In this document: piece after piece, positions 57,496-64,000 of the stretch
Layout of the letters: the number at the start of each line of letters is the position of its first letter
How positions within the stretch are numbered: position 1 is the first letter of the stretch
Assembly: GCF_013387465.1 (NCBI RefSeq)
Contig: NZ_VYGV01000012.1
Coordinates: 241,143 to 305,142, forward strand
DNA from: Hydrogenophaga aromaticivorans
GTDB taxonomy: Bacteria > Pseudomonadota > Gammaproteobacteria > Burkholderiales > Burkholderiaceae_C
Direction of reading: 5' to 3'
DNA: 64,000 nt
Made by a program: the position numbers and the translations under genes
Notes under the pieces: generated by a model
Told to the model about the DNA's origin: nothing
Seen by the model: only the letters and a program-made list of their open reading frames with translations
Database searches by the model: none

Positions 57496-57993
57496 ATGAC
57501 ACCCACTCCTCAGGCCGCCGCCAGCCCACTGCCCGACAGCGTCATTGCCCTGCAGACCGAGCCCGGCCACCTGATCCGCCGCGCGCACCAGCTGGCGGTG
57601 TCCACCTTCCACGAAACGCACGGCCGCCAGATCACGCCCGTGCAGTATGCGATCCTGCGCGCCCTGCAGGACGCACCGGGCATCGACCAGGTGACGCTGG
57701 CCGACAAGGTGGCGCTGGACACTTCGACCACCGCCGACATCGCCACCCGGCTGGAGGCCAAGGGCTGGATCGTGCGCGCGCTGCTGCCGCGGCGCCAGCG
57801 CGCCCTGCGCCTCACGCCCGAAGGCGAGGCCGTGCTGGCTGACATGCTGCCGCGCGTGGTGCCCATGTACCGCCAGCTGCTGCAGCCGCTGGAGCCCGCC
57901 GAGCAGGCCGAATTCCTGCGCCTGCTGCGCAAGTTCGTGCACCTCAACACGCCATCGCCCGGCGATCCGGATTCGGGAAAACCCGAGGTCTGA
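57496..57993 (+). CDS. MarR family regulator (vanillate operon)
   Basis: A 165-residue winged-helix regulator (DQVTLADKVALDTSTTADIATRLEAKG, split, residues 59-85; LLPRRQRALRLTPEG wing). It lies directly upstream of vanAB in the same direction, with a perfect dyad in between, so it probably represses vanAB and responds to vanillate or a related aromatic (inference). Confidence 0.88.
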   Translation: MTPTPQAAASPLPDSVIALQTEPGHLIRRAHQLAVSTFHETHGRQITPVQYAILRALQDAPGIDQVTLADKVALDTSTTADIATRLEAKGWIVRALLPRRQRALRLTPEGEAVLADMLPRVVPMYRQLLQPLEPAEQAEFLRLLRKFVHLNTPSPGDPDSGKPEV

Positions 57994-58031
57994 ACCCCTG
58001 TTCGCCAACCGTCTGCGTCCGTACAATCCGC

Positions 58032-58053
58032 TTCATTCAGCATACTGAATGAA
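58032..58053. promoter_or_regulatory. Putative MarR operator upstream of vanA
   Basis: TTCATTCAG (58032-58040) and CTGAATGAA (58045-58053) are exact complements around CATA. A TACAAT box at 58022-58027 lies just upstream, so a bound repressor would cover the start of transcription. Confidence 0.7.
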
Positions 58054-58081
58054 GTCGACACAACACTTCCGGAGACACAAC

Positions 58082-59122
58082 ATGTTCCCCCTCAACACCT
58101 GGTACGTCGCTGCCCGCAGCGAAGAAATCCCCGCTGACCGGCCGCTCGGCCGGCGCATCTGCAAGCAGCCCATGGCCCTGTTCCGCAACAGCGCCGGCCA
58201 GGTCGCCGCCGTGCTCGATTTCTGCCCCCACCGCGGCGCGCCGCTGTCGCTGGGCAAGGTGGAGGGCGATACCCTGGTCTGCGGTTACCACGGCCTGGCC
58301 ATGGGCTGCGACGGCAAGACCGTCTCGATGCCGTGCCAGCGCGTGCGGGCGTTTCCGGCCATTCAAAGCTTCCCGGTGCACGAAGCACACGGTTTCGTAT
58401 GGGTCTGGCCGGGCGACGCCGCGCTCGCCGACACCGCGCTGGTGCCGAAGTTCGAGTGGCAGGACAACCCCGCCTTTGCCTACGGCGGCGGCCTGTACCA
58501 CATCGCCTGCGACTACCGGCTCATGATCGACAACCTGATGGACCTGACGCACGAGACCTACGTGCACTCGACCAGCATCGGGCAGAAGGAGATCGACGAA
58601 GTGCCGTGCCAGACGCGGGTGGATGGCGAGCACGTGATCACCGAACGCTACATGGCCGGCATCGAGGCGCCGCCGTTCTGGAAGATGGCGCTGCGCATGA
58701 ACGGCCTGCCCGACGACCAGCCGGTGGACCGCTGGCAGATCTGCCACTTCACGCCGCCCAGCCACATCATGATCGAGGTCGGCGTGGCGCTGGCCGGGCA
58801 GGGCGGCCACGCCGCGCCCGAGGCGGTGAAAGCGGCGAGCTGGGTGGTGGACTTCATCACGCCCGAGACCGACACCTCGATGCACTACTTCTGGGGCATG
58901 GCACGCAAGTTCAAGCCGCAGGATGCGTCGCTCACCGAGCAGATTCGCGAAGGCCAGGGCAAGATTTTTGCGGAAGACCTGGAGATGCTGGAGCGCCAGC
59001 AGAAAAACCTGAGCGCCTTCCCCGACCGCAAGCTGCTCATGCTCAATATCGACACCGGCGGCGTGCAGTCGCGCAAGCTGATCGACCGCCTGCTCGCGGC
59101 CGAGCAGGGCGCCACCGCCTGA
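58082..59122 (+). CDS. vanA: Vanillate O-demethylase oxygenase subunit
   Basis: A 346-residue Rieske oxygenase removing the methyl group of vanillate to give protocatechuate and formaldehyde. Rieske cysteines/histidines in FCPHRGAPLSLG (near residue 46) and CGYHGLAMGCDG (near 66); iron site NLMDLTHETYVHSTSIG (near 150). The ATG at 58082 gives the standard MFPLNTWYVAA N terminus. Cotranscribed with vanB, six bases downstream. Confidence 0.95.
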   Translation: MFPLNTWYVAARSEEIPADRPLGRRICKQPMALFRNSAGQVAAVLDFCPHRGAPLSLGKVEGDTLVCGYHGLAMGCDGKTVSMPCQRVRAFPAIQSFPVHEAHGFVWVWPGDAALADTALVPKFEWQDNPAFAYGGGLYHIACDYRLMIDNLMDLTHETYVHSTSIGQKEIDEVPCQTRVDGEHVITERYMAGIEAPPFWKMALRMNGLPDDQPVDRWQICHFTPPSHIMIEVGVALAGQGGHAAPEAVKAASWVVDFITPETDTSMHYFWGMARKFKPQDASLTEQIREGQGKIFAEDLEMLERQQKNLSAFPDRKLLMLNIDTGGVQSRKLIDRLLAAEQGATA

Positions 59123-59128
59123 ACCCCC

Positions 59129-60100
59129 ATGAGCGAACCCCAGACCCCCTTGCTGGTGCGCGTGGTGCGCAAGCACACCGAAGCGCTGGGTATCTGCAGC
59201 CTGGACCTGGTGGCCGAGCCCGGCCACACCCTGCCGCCGTTCAGCGCCGGCGCCCACATCGACGTCGCCCTGCCCAACGGCCTGGTGCGCCAGTACTCAC
59301 TGTGCAACCCGCCGGGCGAGACCGGCCGCTACCAGATCGCGGTGCTGCGCGACGCCGCTTCGCGTGGCGGCTCGTTGGCGGTGCACGACGCCGTGGCCGA
59401 GGGCGCGACCCTGCACATCAGCGCGCCGAAAAACCACTTCCCACTCGCCACCGATGCGGCGCACCACCTGCTGCTGGCCGGTGGCATCGGCATCACGCCG
59501 CTGCTGGCCATGGCCGAGCGCCTGAGCAGCGCGGGCGAGTGTTTCGAGCTGCACCACTGCACGCGCTCGCGCGACCGCACGCCGTTCCTGGAACGGGTCG
59601 CGGCGTCGTCGTTCGCCCGGCACACCCACCACCACTTCGACGATGGCGATGCGTTGCAGAAGCTGGACATCGCCGCCACGCTGCAGCGCGCGCCCGAAGG
59701 CGCGCACCTCTACGTGTGTGGCCCTCAAGGTTTCATGGACGCGGTACTGGCCGCCGGGCGCGCCGCCGGCTGGCCCGAAGAGCGCCTGCACCGCGAGTAC
59801 TTCGCGGCCGCGCCGGTGGACCACACCAACGACGGCGGCTTCGAACTGGAGATTGCCAGCAGCGGCCGCGTGATCCCGGTGCGCGCCGACCAGTCCGCGC
59901 TGGCCGCCCTGCTGGCAGCGGGCATCGACATCCCCATGTCGTGCGAACAGGGCGTGTGTGGCACCTGCCTGACGCGCGTGAAAGCGGGCACGCCCGACCA
60001 CCGCGACCAGTACCTCACCCCCGAAGAACAGGCGGCGAACGACCAGTTCCTGCCCTGCTGCTCGCGCGCCAGCAGCGCGCGACTGGTGCTCGATCTCTAA
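59129..60100 (+). CDS. vanB: Vanillate O-demethylase reductase subunit
   Basis: A 323-residue reductase supplying electrons to VanA. Flavin site RQYSLCNPPGE (near residue 55), NAD site LLLAGGIGITPLLAMAE (near 113), YVCGPQGFMDAV, and C-terminal [2Fe-2S] ligands SCEQGVCGTC with a later CCSRA. Normal size and order for phthalate-dioxygenase-reductase-type VanB. Confidence 0.95.
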   Translation: MSEPQTPLLVRVVRKHTEALGICSLDLVAEPGHTLPPFSAGAHIDVALPNGLVRQYSLCNPPGETGRYQIAVLRDAASRGGSLAVHDAVAEGATLHISAPKNHFPLATDAAHHLLLAGGIGITPLLAMAERLSSAGECFELHHCTRSRDRTPFLERVAASSFARHTHHHFDDGDALQKLDIAATLQRAPEGAHLYVCGPQGFMDAVLAAGRAAGWPEERLHREYFAAAPVDHTNDGGFELEIASSGRVIPVRADQSALAALLAAGIDIPMSCEQGVCGTCLTRVKAGTPDHRDQYLTPEEQAANDQFLPCCSRASSARLVLDL

Positions 60101-60171
60101 ACAGAGTCGACCACGGTATCGGCAGCGCGGAGCCCTTTCCGGCGCGAAATGACCCAGCCCAGAGATACCGT

Positions 60172-60237
60172 CGGGCCGGCTTTGCCGGACGACTGGTATC
60201 GCCCCCTTGAGGGGGTCGCGCGAAGCGCGGCGGGGGT
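60172..60237 (-). repeat. Dispersed palindromic intergenic repeat, copy 6
   Basis: Reverse-orientation copy with CCGGCTTTGCCGG (about 60176-60188) and CGCCCCCTTGAGGGGGTCG (about 60200-60218), placed between the converging vanB and acdR genes. Confidence 0.65.
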
Positions 60238-60242
60238 GTTTC

Positions 60243-60707
60243 CTATACAGGCAGCACCGTGGTCTCGAACACCTCCTTGAGGCACACGAAGGTGCGCACC
60301 TGGCGCACGCCCGGCAGGGCGATCAGCTGGGCGCTGTGCATGTCGTTGAACGAGTCGATGCCCTGGATGCGCAGCTTGACGAAGTAGTCGAATTCGCCCG
60401 TGACCAGCTGCACCTCCAGGCAACCGGTGAGCTTGGCCGCTGCCTTCTCGAACGCGGCGAACGAGTCCGGCGTGGACCGGTCCAGCACCACGCCGATGAT
60501 CACCAGCCCCGTGTAACCCAGCGCGCGCGGGTCGGCCAGCGCCACCGTCTTGCGGATCACGCCCGACGCCCTCAGCCGCGCCACCCGACGCGAACAGGCC
60601 GGCGGGCTGAGGTGTGTGCGTTCGGCCAGTTCCAGATTGGGCAGGGAGGCATCCTGCTGCAGCAGCTCCAGCAATTTGCGGTCGATGCGGTCGAGCGGGA
60701 TTTCCAT
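60243..60707 (-). CDS. acdR: Lrp-type regulator AcdR
   Basis: A 154-residue Lrp/AsnC regulator (LELAERTHLSPPACSRRVARLR, split, residues about 25-46; RAM domain to the C terminus). Divergent from acdS, which is the standard arrangement for the activator of ACC deaminase. The start is uncertain: ATG at 60722 would add five residues; neither has a good ribosome-binding site. Confidence 0.9.
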   Translation of the reverse strand: MEIPLDRIDRKLLELLQQDASLPNLELAERTHLSPPACSRRVARLRASGVIRKTVALADPRALGYTGLVIIGVVLDRSTPDSFAAFEKAAAKLTGCLEVQLVTGEFDYFVKLRIQGIDSFNDMHSAQLIALPGVRQVRTFVCLKEVFETTVLPV

Positions 60708-60725
60708 GGCTGAAACTTTCATTTA

Positions 60726-60814
60726 TTGCAATTGATCGCCATTTCACACCATCTATTCGATGAACGCCACAGAATGAGCATTCATGGATGATTTCAGAAC
60801 ATCAGTTTGCAATT
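60726..60814. promoter_or_regulatory. acdR-acdS control region
   Basis: TTGCAATT occurs at 60726-60733 and 60807-60814, and GAATGAGCATTC (60772-60783) is a 5-bp dyad midway between them. These AT-rich sites in the divergent promoter region are candidates for AcdR (Lrp-like) binding. Confidence 0.45.
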
Positions 60815-60947
60815 CGTAGCACCGCCGCAGTCCTACGATGAACGTGTTTTCCACCCACCGACGTTCCACCCCATGCCCTCGTGTTTTGCCGCCATGACGC
60901 TGTACGCACCCGGGCTGCAACCGCTGATCTCAACCTGGACTTCCGCC

Positions 60948-61994
60948 ATGAACATGAACACCGCACAAGCCCGTTCCCTGAACCTGCAGAAATTCCCCCG
61001 CCACCCGCTCACCTTCGGCCCCAGCCCCATCCAGCCGCTCAAGCGCCTGAGCGCCCACCTCGGCGGCAAGGTGCAGCTCTACGCCAAGCGCGAAGACTGC
61101 AACAGCGGCCTGGCCTTCGGCGGCAACAAGACGCGCAAGCTCGAGTACCTGATCCCCGAAGCCATCGCCGGGGGTTACGACACGCTGGTGTCCATCGGTG
61201 GCGTCCAGTCCAACCAGACGCGACAGGTCGCCGCCGTGGCCGCGCACCTCGGCATGAAGTGCGTGCTGGTGCAGGAGAACTGGGTCAACTACTCCGACGC
61301 GGTGTACGACCGCGTGGGCAACATCGAGATGAGCCGCATCATGGGTGCCGACGTGCGGCTGGACGCGGCGGGTTTTGACATCGGCATCCGCCCCAGCTGG
61401 GAACAGGCCATGGAGGACGTGCGCCAGGCCGGCGGCAAACCCTTCCCCGTGCCCGCCGGCTGTTCCGAGCACCCCTACGGCGGCCTGGGCTTCGTGGGTT
61501 TTGCCGAAGAAGTGCGCCAGCAGGAAGCCGAACTCGGTTTCCGGTTCGACTACATCGTGGTCTGCTCGGTGACGGGCAGCACGCAGGCCGGCATGGTGGT
61601 GGGCTTCGCCGCCGATGGCCGTGCCCGCCAAGTGATCGGCATCGACGCCTCGGCCAAGCCCGAGCAGACCCACGCGCAGATCCTGCGCATCGCGCAGAAC
61701 ACCGCCCAGCTGGTGGAACTGGGCCAGGACCTCACGGCCGACGATGTGGTGCTGGACACGCGCTACGGCGGCCCCGAATACGGCCTGCCCAACGAAGGCA
61801 CGCTCGAAGCCATCCGCCTGTGCGCACGGCAGGAAGGCATGCTCACCGACCCGGTGTACGAAGGCAAGTCCATGCACGGCATGATCGACAAGGTGCGCCG
61901 CGGCGAATTCCCTGAAGGCTCACGCGTGCTCTACGCCCACCTGGGCGGCGTGCCGGCACTCAATGCGTACAGTTTTTTGTTCAGGAACGGCTGA
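60948..61994 (+). CDS. acdS: 1-aminocyclopropane-1-carboxylate deaminase
   Basis: A 348-residue PLP enzyme cleaving ACC to 2-oxobutyrate and ammonia. PLP lysine in GGNKTRK (Lys61). The residues that separate ACC deaminases from D-cysteine desulfhydrases are both of the deaminase type: Glu305 (VYEGKSM) and Leu332 (AHLGG), equivalent to Glu295 and Leu322. This start adds ten residues to the usual N terminus LNLQKFP. Divergent AcdR gene supports the call. Often found in plant-associated bacteria. Confidence 0.95.
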   Translation: MNMNTAQARSLNLQKFPRHPLTFGPSPIQPLKRLSAHLGGKVQLYAKREDCNSGLAFGGNKTRKLEYLIPEAIAGGYDTLVSIGGVQSNQTRQVAAVAAHLGMKCVLVQENWVNYSDAVYDRVGNIEMSRIMGADVRLDAAGFDIGIRPSWEQAMEDVRQAGGKPFPVPAGCSEHPYGGLGFVGFAEEVRQQEAELGFRFDYIVVCSVTGSTQAGMVVGFAADGRARQVIGIDASAKPEQTHAQILRIAQNTAQLVELGQDLTADDVVLDTRYGGPEYGLPNEGTLEAIRLCARQEGMLTDPVYEGKSMHGMIDKVRRGEFPEGSRVLYAHLGGVPALNAYSFLFRNG

Positions 61995-62057
61995 ATGCCC
62001 CGACCGTTCACGACGCTGACCTCAGGGTCGAGAACTCGTCAGACCGTGGGGCATGGA

Positions 62058-63425
62058 TCAGACGCCATCCTGGCCCGCAGGATTTCTGCGCCTGCGGATC
62101 CTGTCGTAGCGCTTCATCAAGGGCGTCACCGAGACGCCGTGGGCGACGATCGATGCCACGATGGCGGTCAGGGTCAGCGCCACCAGGGTGTTGGCCAAGG
62201 CCGGGTCCAGGCCGTGACCCATGGCGTAGCTCAAGTAGTACAGCGACCCTATGCCCCGCACCCCGAACCAGGCCATCAGCCGTCGCTGCGGGCGGGCGAC
62301 GCGGCTGCCTGCGAGCCCGATGGCCACGGCCAGCGGGCGGATCCCGAGGAAAAGTAAGGGTACGAACCACCAGGTGACGAGCGACCAGTCGACAGCCCAA
62401 AGCATCGTGCCCAGCAACACAACCGCGGCGACCTCTCCGATGCGTTCGATCCGCTCTGTCGATCCCAGCATGGCATGCGCCATGAAAGCCGGTGCATGCA
62501 TGGGGTCGGTGGCGACTTGGTCGGCTTCTACCAGAGGCTTCGGCGTGGACAACGCCCGCTCGATGAGCGCATCGGAGCCAGGCGAAGGCACGTCGCTTTC
62601 ATGTCGGCTGGCCGTCGTCTCGCGGCGTTCGACCTGGCGCAGCGCCACACCGGCGGCAAAAACCGCCAGGAAGCCGTATGTCGTCACGAGCAGCGCCGCA
62701 CCGTACGACAGTGCGATCAGCCCCAGCGCCAGGAAGTCGTCGTAGCCGACTGCGTACGCATGGCGCATCCGCAGGTACAGCACCAGCCGGCCCATCAGCG
62801 TGCCCAACGCGCCGCCTACGGCCAGACCACCGCAGACCGCCCACACCACGTCCACGAGGAACCAGCGCTCGCCCCACTCACCCAGCGGGTGCAGCCCGAG
62901 CAAACCCAGGCCGAGCATGACGAAGGGAAAGGCGGTGCCGTCGTTGAGGCCGCCTTCTCCCGTCAGAGCGAAGCGAAGGCGGCTTCTGTCTTCCGGGTTG
63001 GCCACTTGCACGTCGGACGCCAGCACCGGGTCGGTGGGCGCCAGGATGGCGCCCAGCAGCACGGCCGCACCCAAGGGCAGGCCCAGTGCGACGCCGGCCA
63101 ATGCAATGAGCCCCACCGTGAGCACCATGGAGCCCACGGCCAGACGCAACGGGAGCAGCCAGCGCCGATCGTCGAGCTCGACGCTCAGCTTGAGCCCGAC
63201 CGAGAACAGCGACACGACAACCACGAACTCGGTCAAGTGCTCGACGAGCTTCGCGTCGGCAACCGGGTCGATGCGGGCCAGGTCCAACCAGAGGGGCCCG
63301 ATGGCCAAACCGACCAAGAGGTAAATCATGGCGGTGCTGAGCGGCAAATCCTTGAGCGACGAACTGCTCAAGGCCATCAGAACCAGCAGGCCTCCCACGA
63401 CGAGTCCCCAGGCAGCGACTTCCAT
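62058..63425 (-). CDS. CPA1/NhaP-type cation:proton antiporter
   Basis: A 455-residue membrane protein with about 11-12 spans. Family motifs GAILAPTDPVLASDVQ (near residue 110), LTGEGGLNDGTAFPFV (near 139) and a late WFGVRGIGSLYYLSYA (near 397). A hydrophilic loop of about 50 residues (ERRETTASRHESD onward, near 265) is longer than usual. ATG at 63425 follows AGGA on the minus strand; the frame upstream (to 63515) has no membrane signal. Exchanges Na+ or K+ for protons by family. Confidence 0.9.
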   Translation of the reverse strand: MEVAAWGLVVGGLLVLMALSSSSLKDLPLSTAMIYLLVGLAIGPLWLDLARIDPVADAKLVEHLTEFVVVVSLFSVGLKLSVELDDRRWLLPLRLAVGSMVLTVGLIALAGVALGLPLGAAVLLGAILAPTDPVLASDVQVANPEDRSRLRFALTGEGGLNDGTAFPFVMLGLGLLGLHPLGEWGERWFLVDVVWAVCGGLAVGGALGTLMGRLVLYLRMRHAYAVGYDDFLALGLIALSYGAALLVTTYGFLAVFAAGVALRQVERRETTASRHESDVPSPGSDALIERALSTPKPLVEADQVATDPMHAPAFMAHAMLGSTERIERIGEVAAVVLLGTMLWAVDWSLVTWWFVPLLFLGIRPLAVAIGLAGSRVARPQRRLMAWFGVRGIGSLYYLSYAMGHGLDPALANTLVALTLTAIVASIVAHGVSVTPLMKRYDRIRRRRNPAGQDGV

Positions 63426-63613
63426 ATTGTTCCTAGACGATTGCGGGGGGGCAAACAGGCAACGGCATTCCCGTTCGCCGTCAACAACGTCCATTGCATG
63501 AGCTCGGCTGCTCAAGCGCCTGGTCGATTCGACCTGGAACGCTGGCCATGGTCACATGCATTTGCACATGACGTGCGGCGAGCGTCAAGTGTCGGGGCGG
63601 ACAGACCGGTCAA

Positions 63614-64000
63614 TCAAGCCGCATGCAGCGGAAGCGCGGTCTTGTAGCGCACCTGCTTGAGCGCAAAGCTGGACCGGATCTTCTCCACCTGGGCGATGGG
63701 TGAAATCTGCTCCAGGATGAAGCGCTCCAGCGCCGGCATGTCGGGCACGGCCACACGCAGCAGGTAGTCGGCGTCGCCGGTCATGAGGTAACACTCCATC
63801 ACCTCGTCGCGCAGGGTGATGCGCTCTTCAAAGGCCTGCAGCGTTTCGCGGCTCTGCTGCTTGAGGCTGATGGAGATGAACACGTTGAGGTGCAGGCCCA
63901 GTTGCTGGGCGTCGAGCAGCGCCACGTACTGCCGGATCAGCCCCCGCGCCTCCAGTGCGCGCACCCGCGCCAGACAGGGCGAAGGCGAGAGGTGCACGCG
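63614..64000 (-). CDS. Lrp/AsnC family regulator (5' partial)
   Basis: C-terminal about 128 residues of an Lrp-type regulator: end of the helix-turn-helix ([20 protein letters not shown], residues at the window edge) and the whole RAM domain with [17 protein letters not shown]. The frame stays open to base 64000, so the start lies beyond the window. Not the same as the Lrp proteins at 53735 or 60243. Confidence 0.9.
   Translation of the reverse strand, partial: RVHLSPSPCLARVRALEARGLIRQYVALLDAQQLGLHLNVFISISLKQQSRETLQAFEERITLRDEVMECYLMTGDADYLLRVAVPDMPALERFILEQISPIAQVEKIRSSFALKQVRYKTALPLHAA

Noticed and set aside
62475..63647. 390-codon plus-strand frame opposite the antiporter gene
   Set aside because: Shadow of the membrane protein gene: rich in Gln/His/Arg, no domain, no ribosome-binding site.

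Overview
The window reads as a chromosomal segment of a high-GC betaproteobacterium, most likely a Comamonadaceae member close to Hydrogenophaga, Rhodoferax or Polaromonas. This is an inference from the gene families present: a form II RuBisCO locus (cbbR-cbbM-cbbQ-cbbO), an acdR-acdS pair, vanAB, cyanide-insensitive-type cydAB and dispersed Comamonadaceae-like palindromic intergenic repeats. I saw no rRNA, tRNA, CRISPR array, phage, transposase or plasmid genes. Nearly all of the DNA is tightly packed metabolic and transport genes.

Layout. 1-2.6 kb: a three-gene electron-transfer operon (FAD/2Fe-2S reductase, membrane cytochrome b, decaheme cytochrome c). 2.8-4.7 kb: an L,D-transpeptidase and a small hypothetical protein. 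4.8-9.6 kb: a uracil/cytosine catabolism operon of the URC type (URC1 GTP cyclohydrolase II-like, URC4/Urg3, uracil phosphoribosyltransferase, cytosine deaminase) behind a sigma-54-type promoter. 9.7-11.2 kb: a YdcH-like small protein and a zinc alcohol dehydrogenase. 11.2-20 kb: an acidic amino-acid ABC transporter with three tandem binding proteins, its permeases and ATPase, and an AauSR/DctBD-like two-component system. A sigma-54 promoter and twin upstream dyads precede this operon. 20-22.8 kb: TetR regulator, class III aminotransferase, enoyl-CoA hydratase-like protein. 22.8-37.6 kb: a purine utilisation island (xanthine dehydrogenase XdhAB, LysR regulator, nucleoside/purine ABC transporter with two BMP-family binding proteins, a Rieske oxygenase, adenine deaminase, guanine deaminase). 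38-41 kb: cytochrome bd/CIO oxidase with a GbsR/MarR regulator and a perfect 28-bp operator-like palindrome. 41-46.5 kb: housekeeping genes (dcd, zinc metallopeptidase, DEAD helicase, apaH, CNNM-type CBS membrane protein). 46.5-52.5 kb: CbbR, form II RuBisCO and the CbbQ/CbbO activase. 52.5-54.2 kb: ornithine cyclodeaminase with a divergent Lrp regulator. 54.2-57.4 kb: an uncharacterised locus of a secreted Ser/Gly/Arg-rich protein divergent from a DUF6502 protein and a DUF5666 lipoprotein. 57.5-60.1 kb: MarR and vanillate O-demethylase VanAB. 60.2-62 kb: acdR/acdS (ACC deaminase). 62-64 kb: a cation/proton antiporter and a truncated Lrp gene.

How it fits together. Much of the window collects nitrogen and carbon from small molecules: pyrimidines, purines, glutamate/aspartate, ornithine, ACC and vanillate. 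Each module has its own regulator, and several are preceded by clear dyads or sigma-54 elements. Energy functions (RuBisCO II with activase, bd-type oxidase, multiheme cytochrome module) suggest a facultatively autotrophic, redox-flexible organism.

The least explained items are four. (i) A 66-69-bp intergenic repeat encodes a 21-22-codon mini-ORF that links stop and start codons inside two operons. (ii) Two inverted copies of a long hairpin element lie between cbbM and cbbQ. (iii) The DUF6502/DUF5666/SR-rich locus has three operator-like repeats. (iv) The decaheme electron-transfer operon has no recognisable terminal acceptor.
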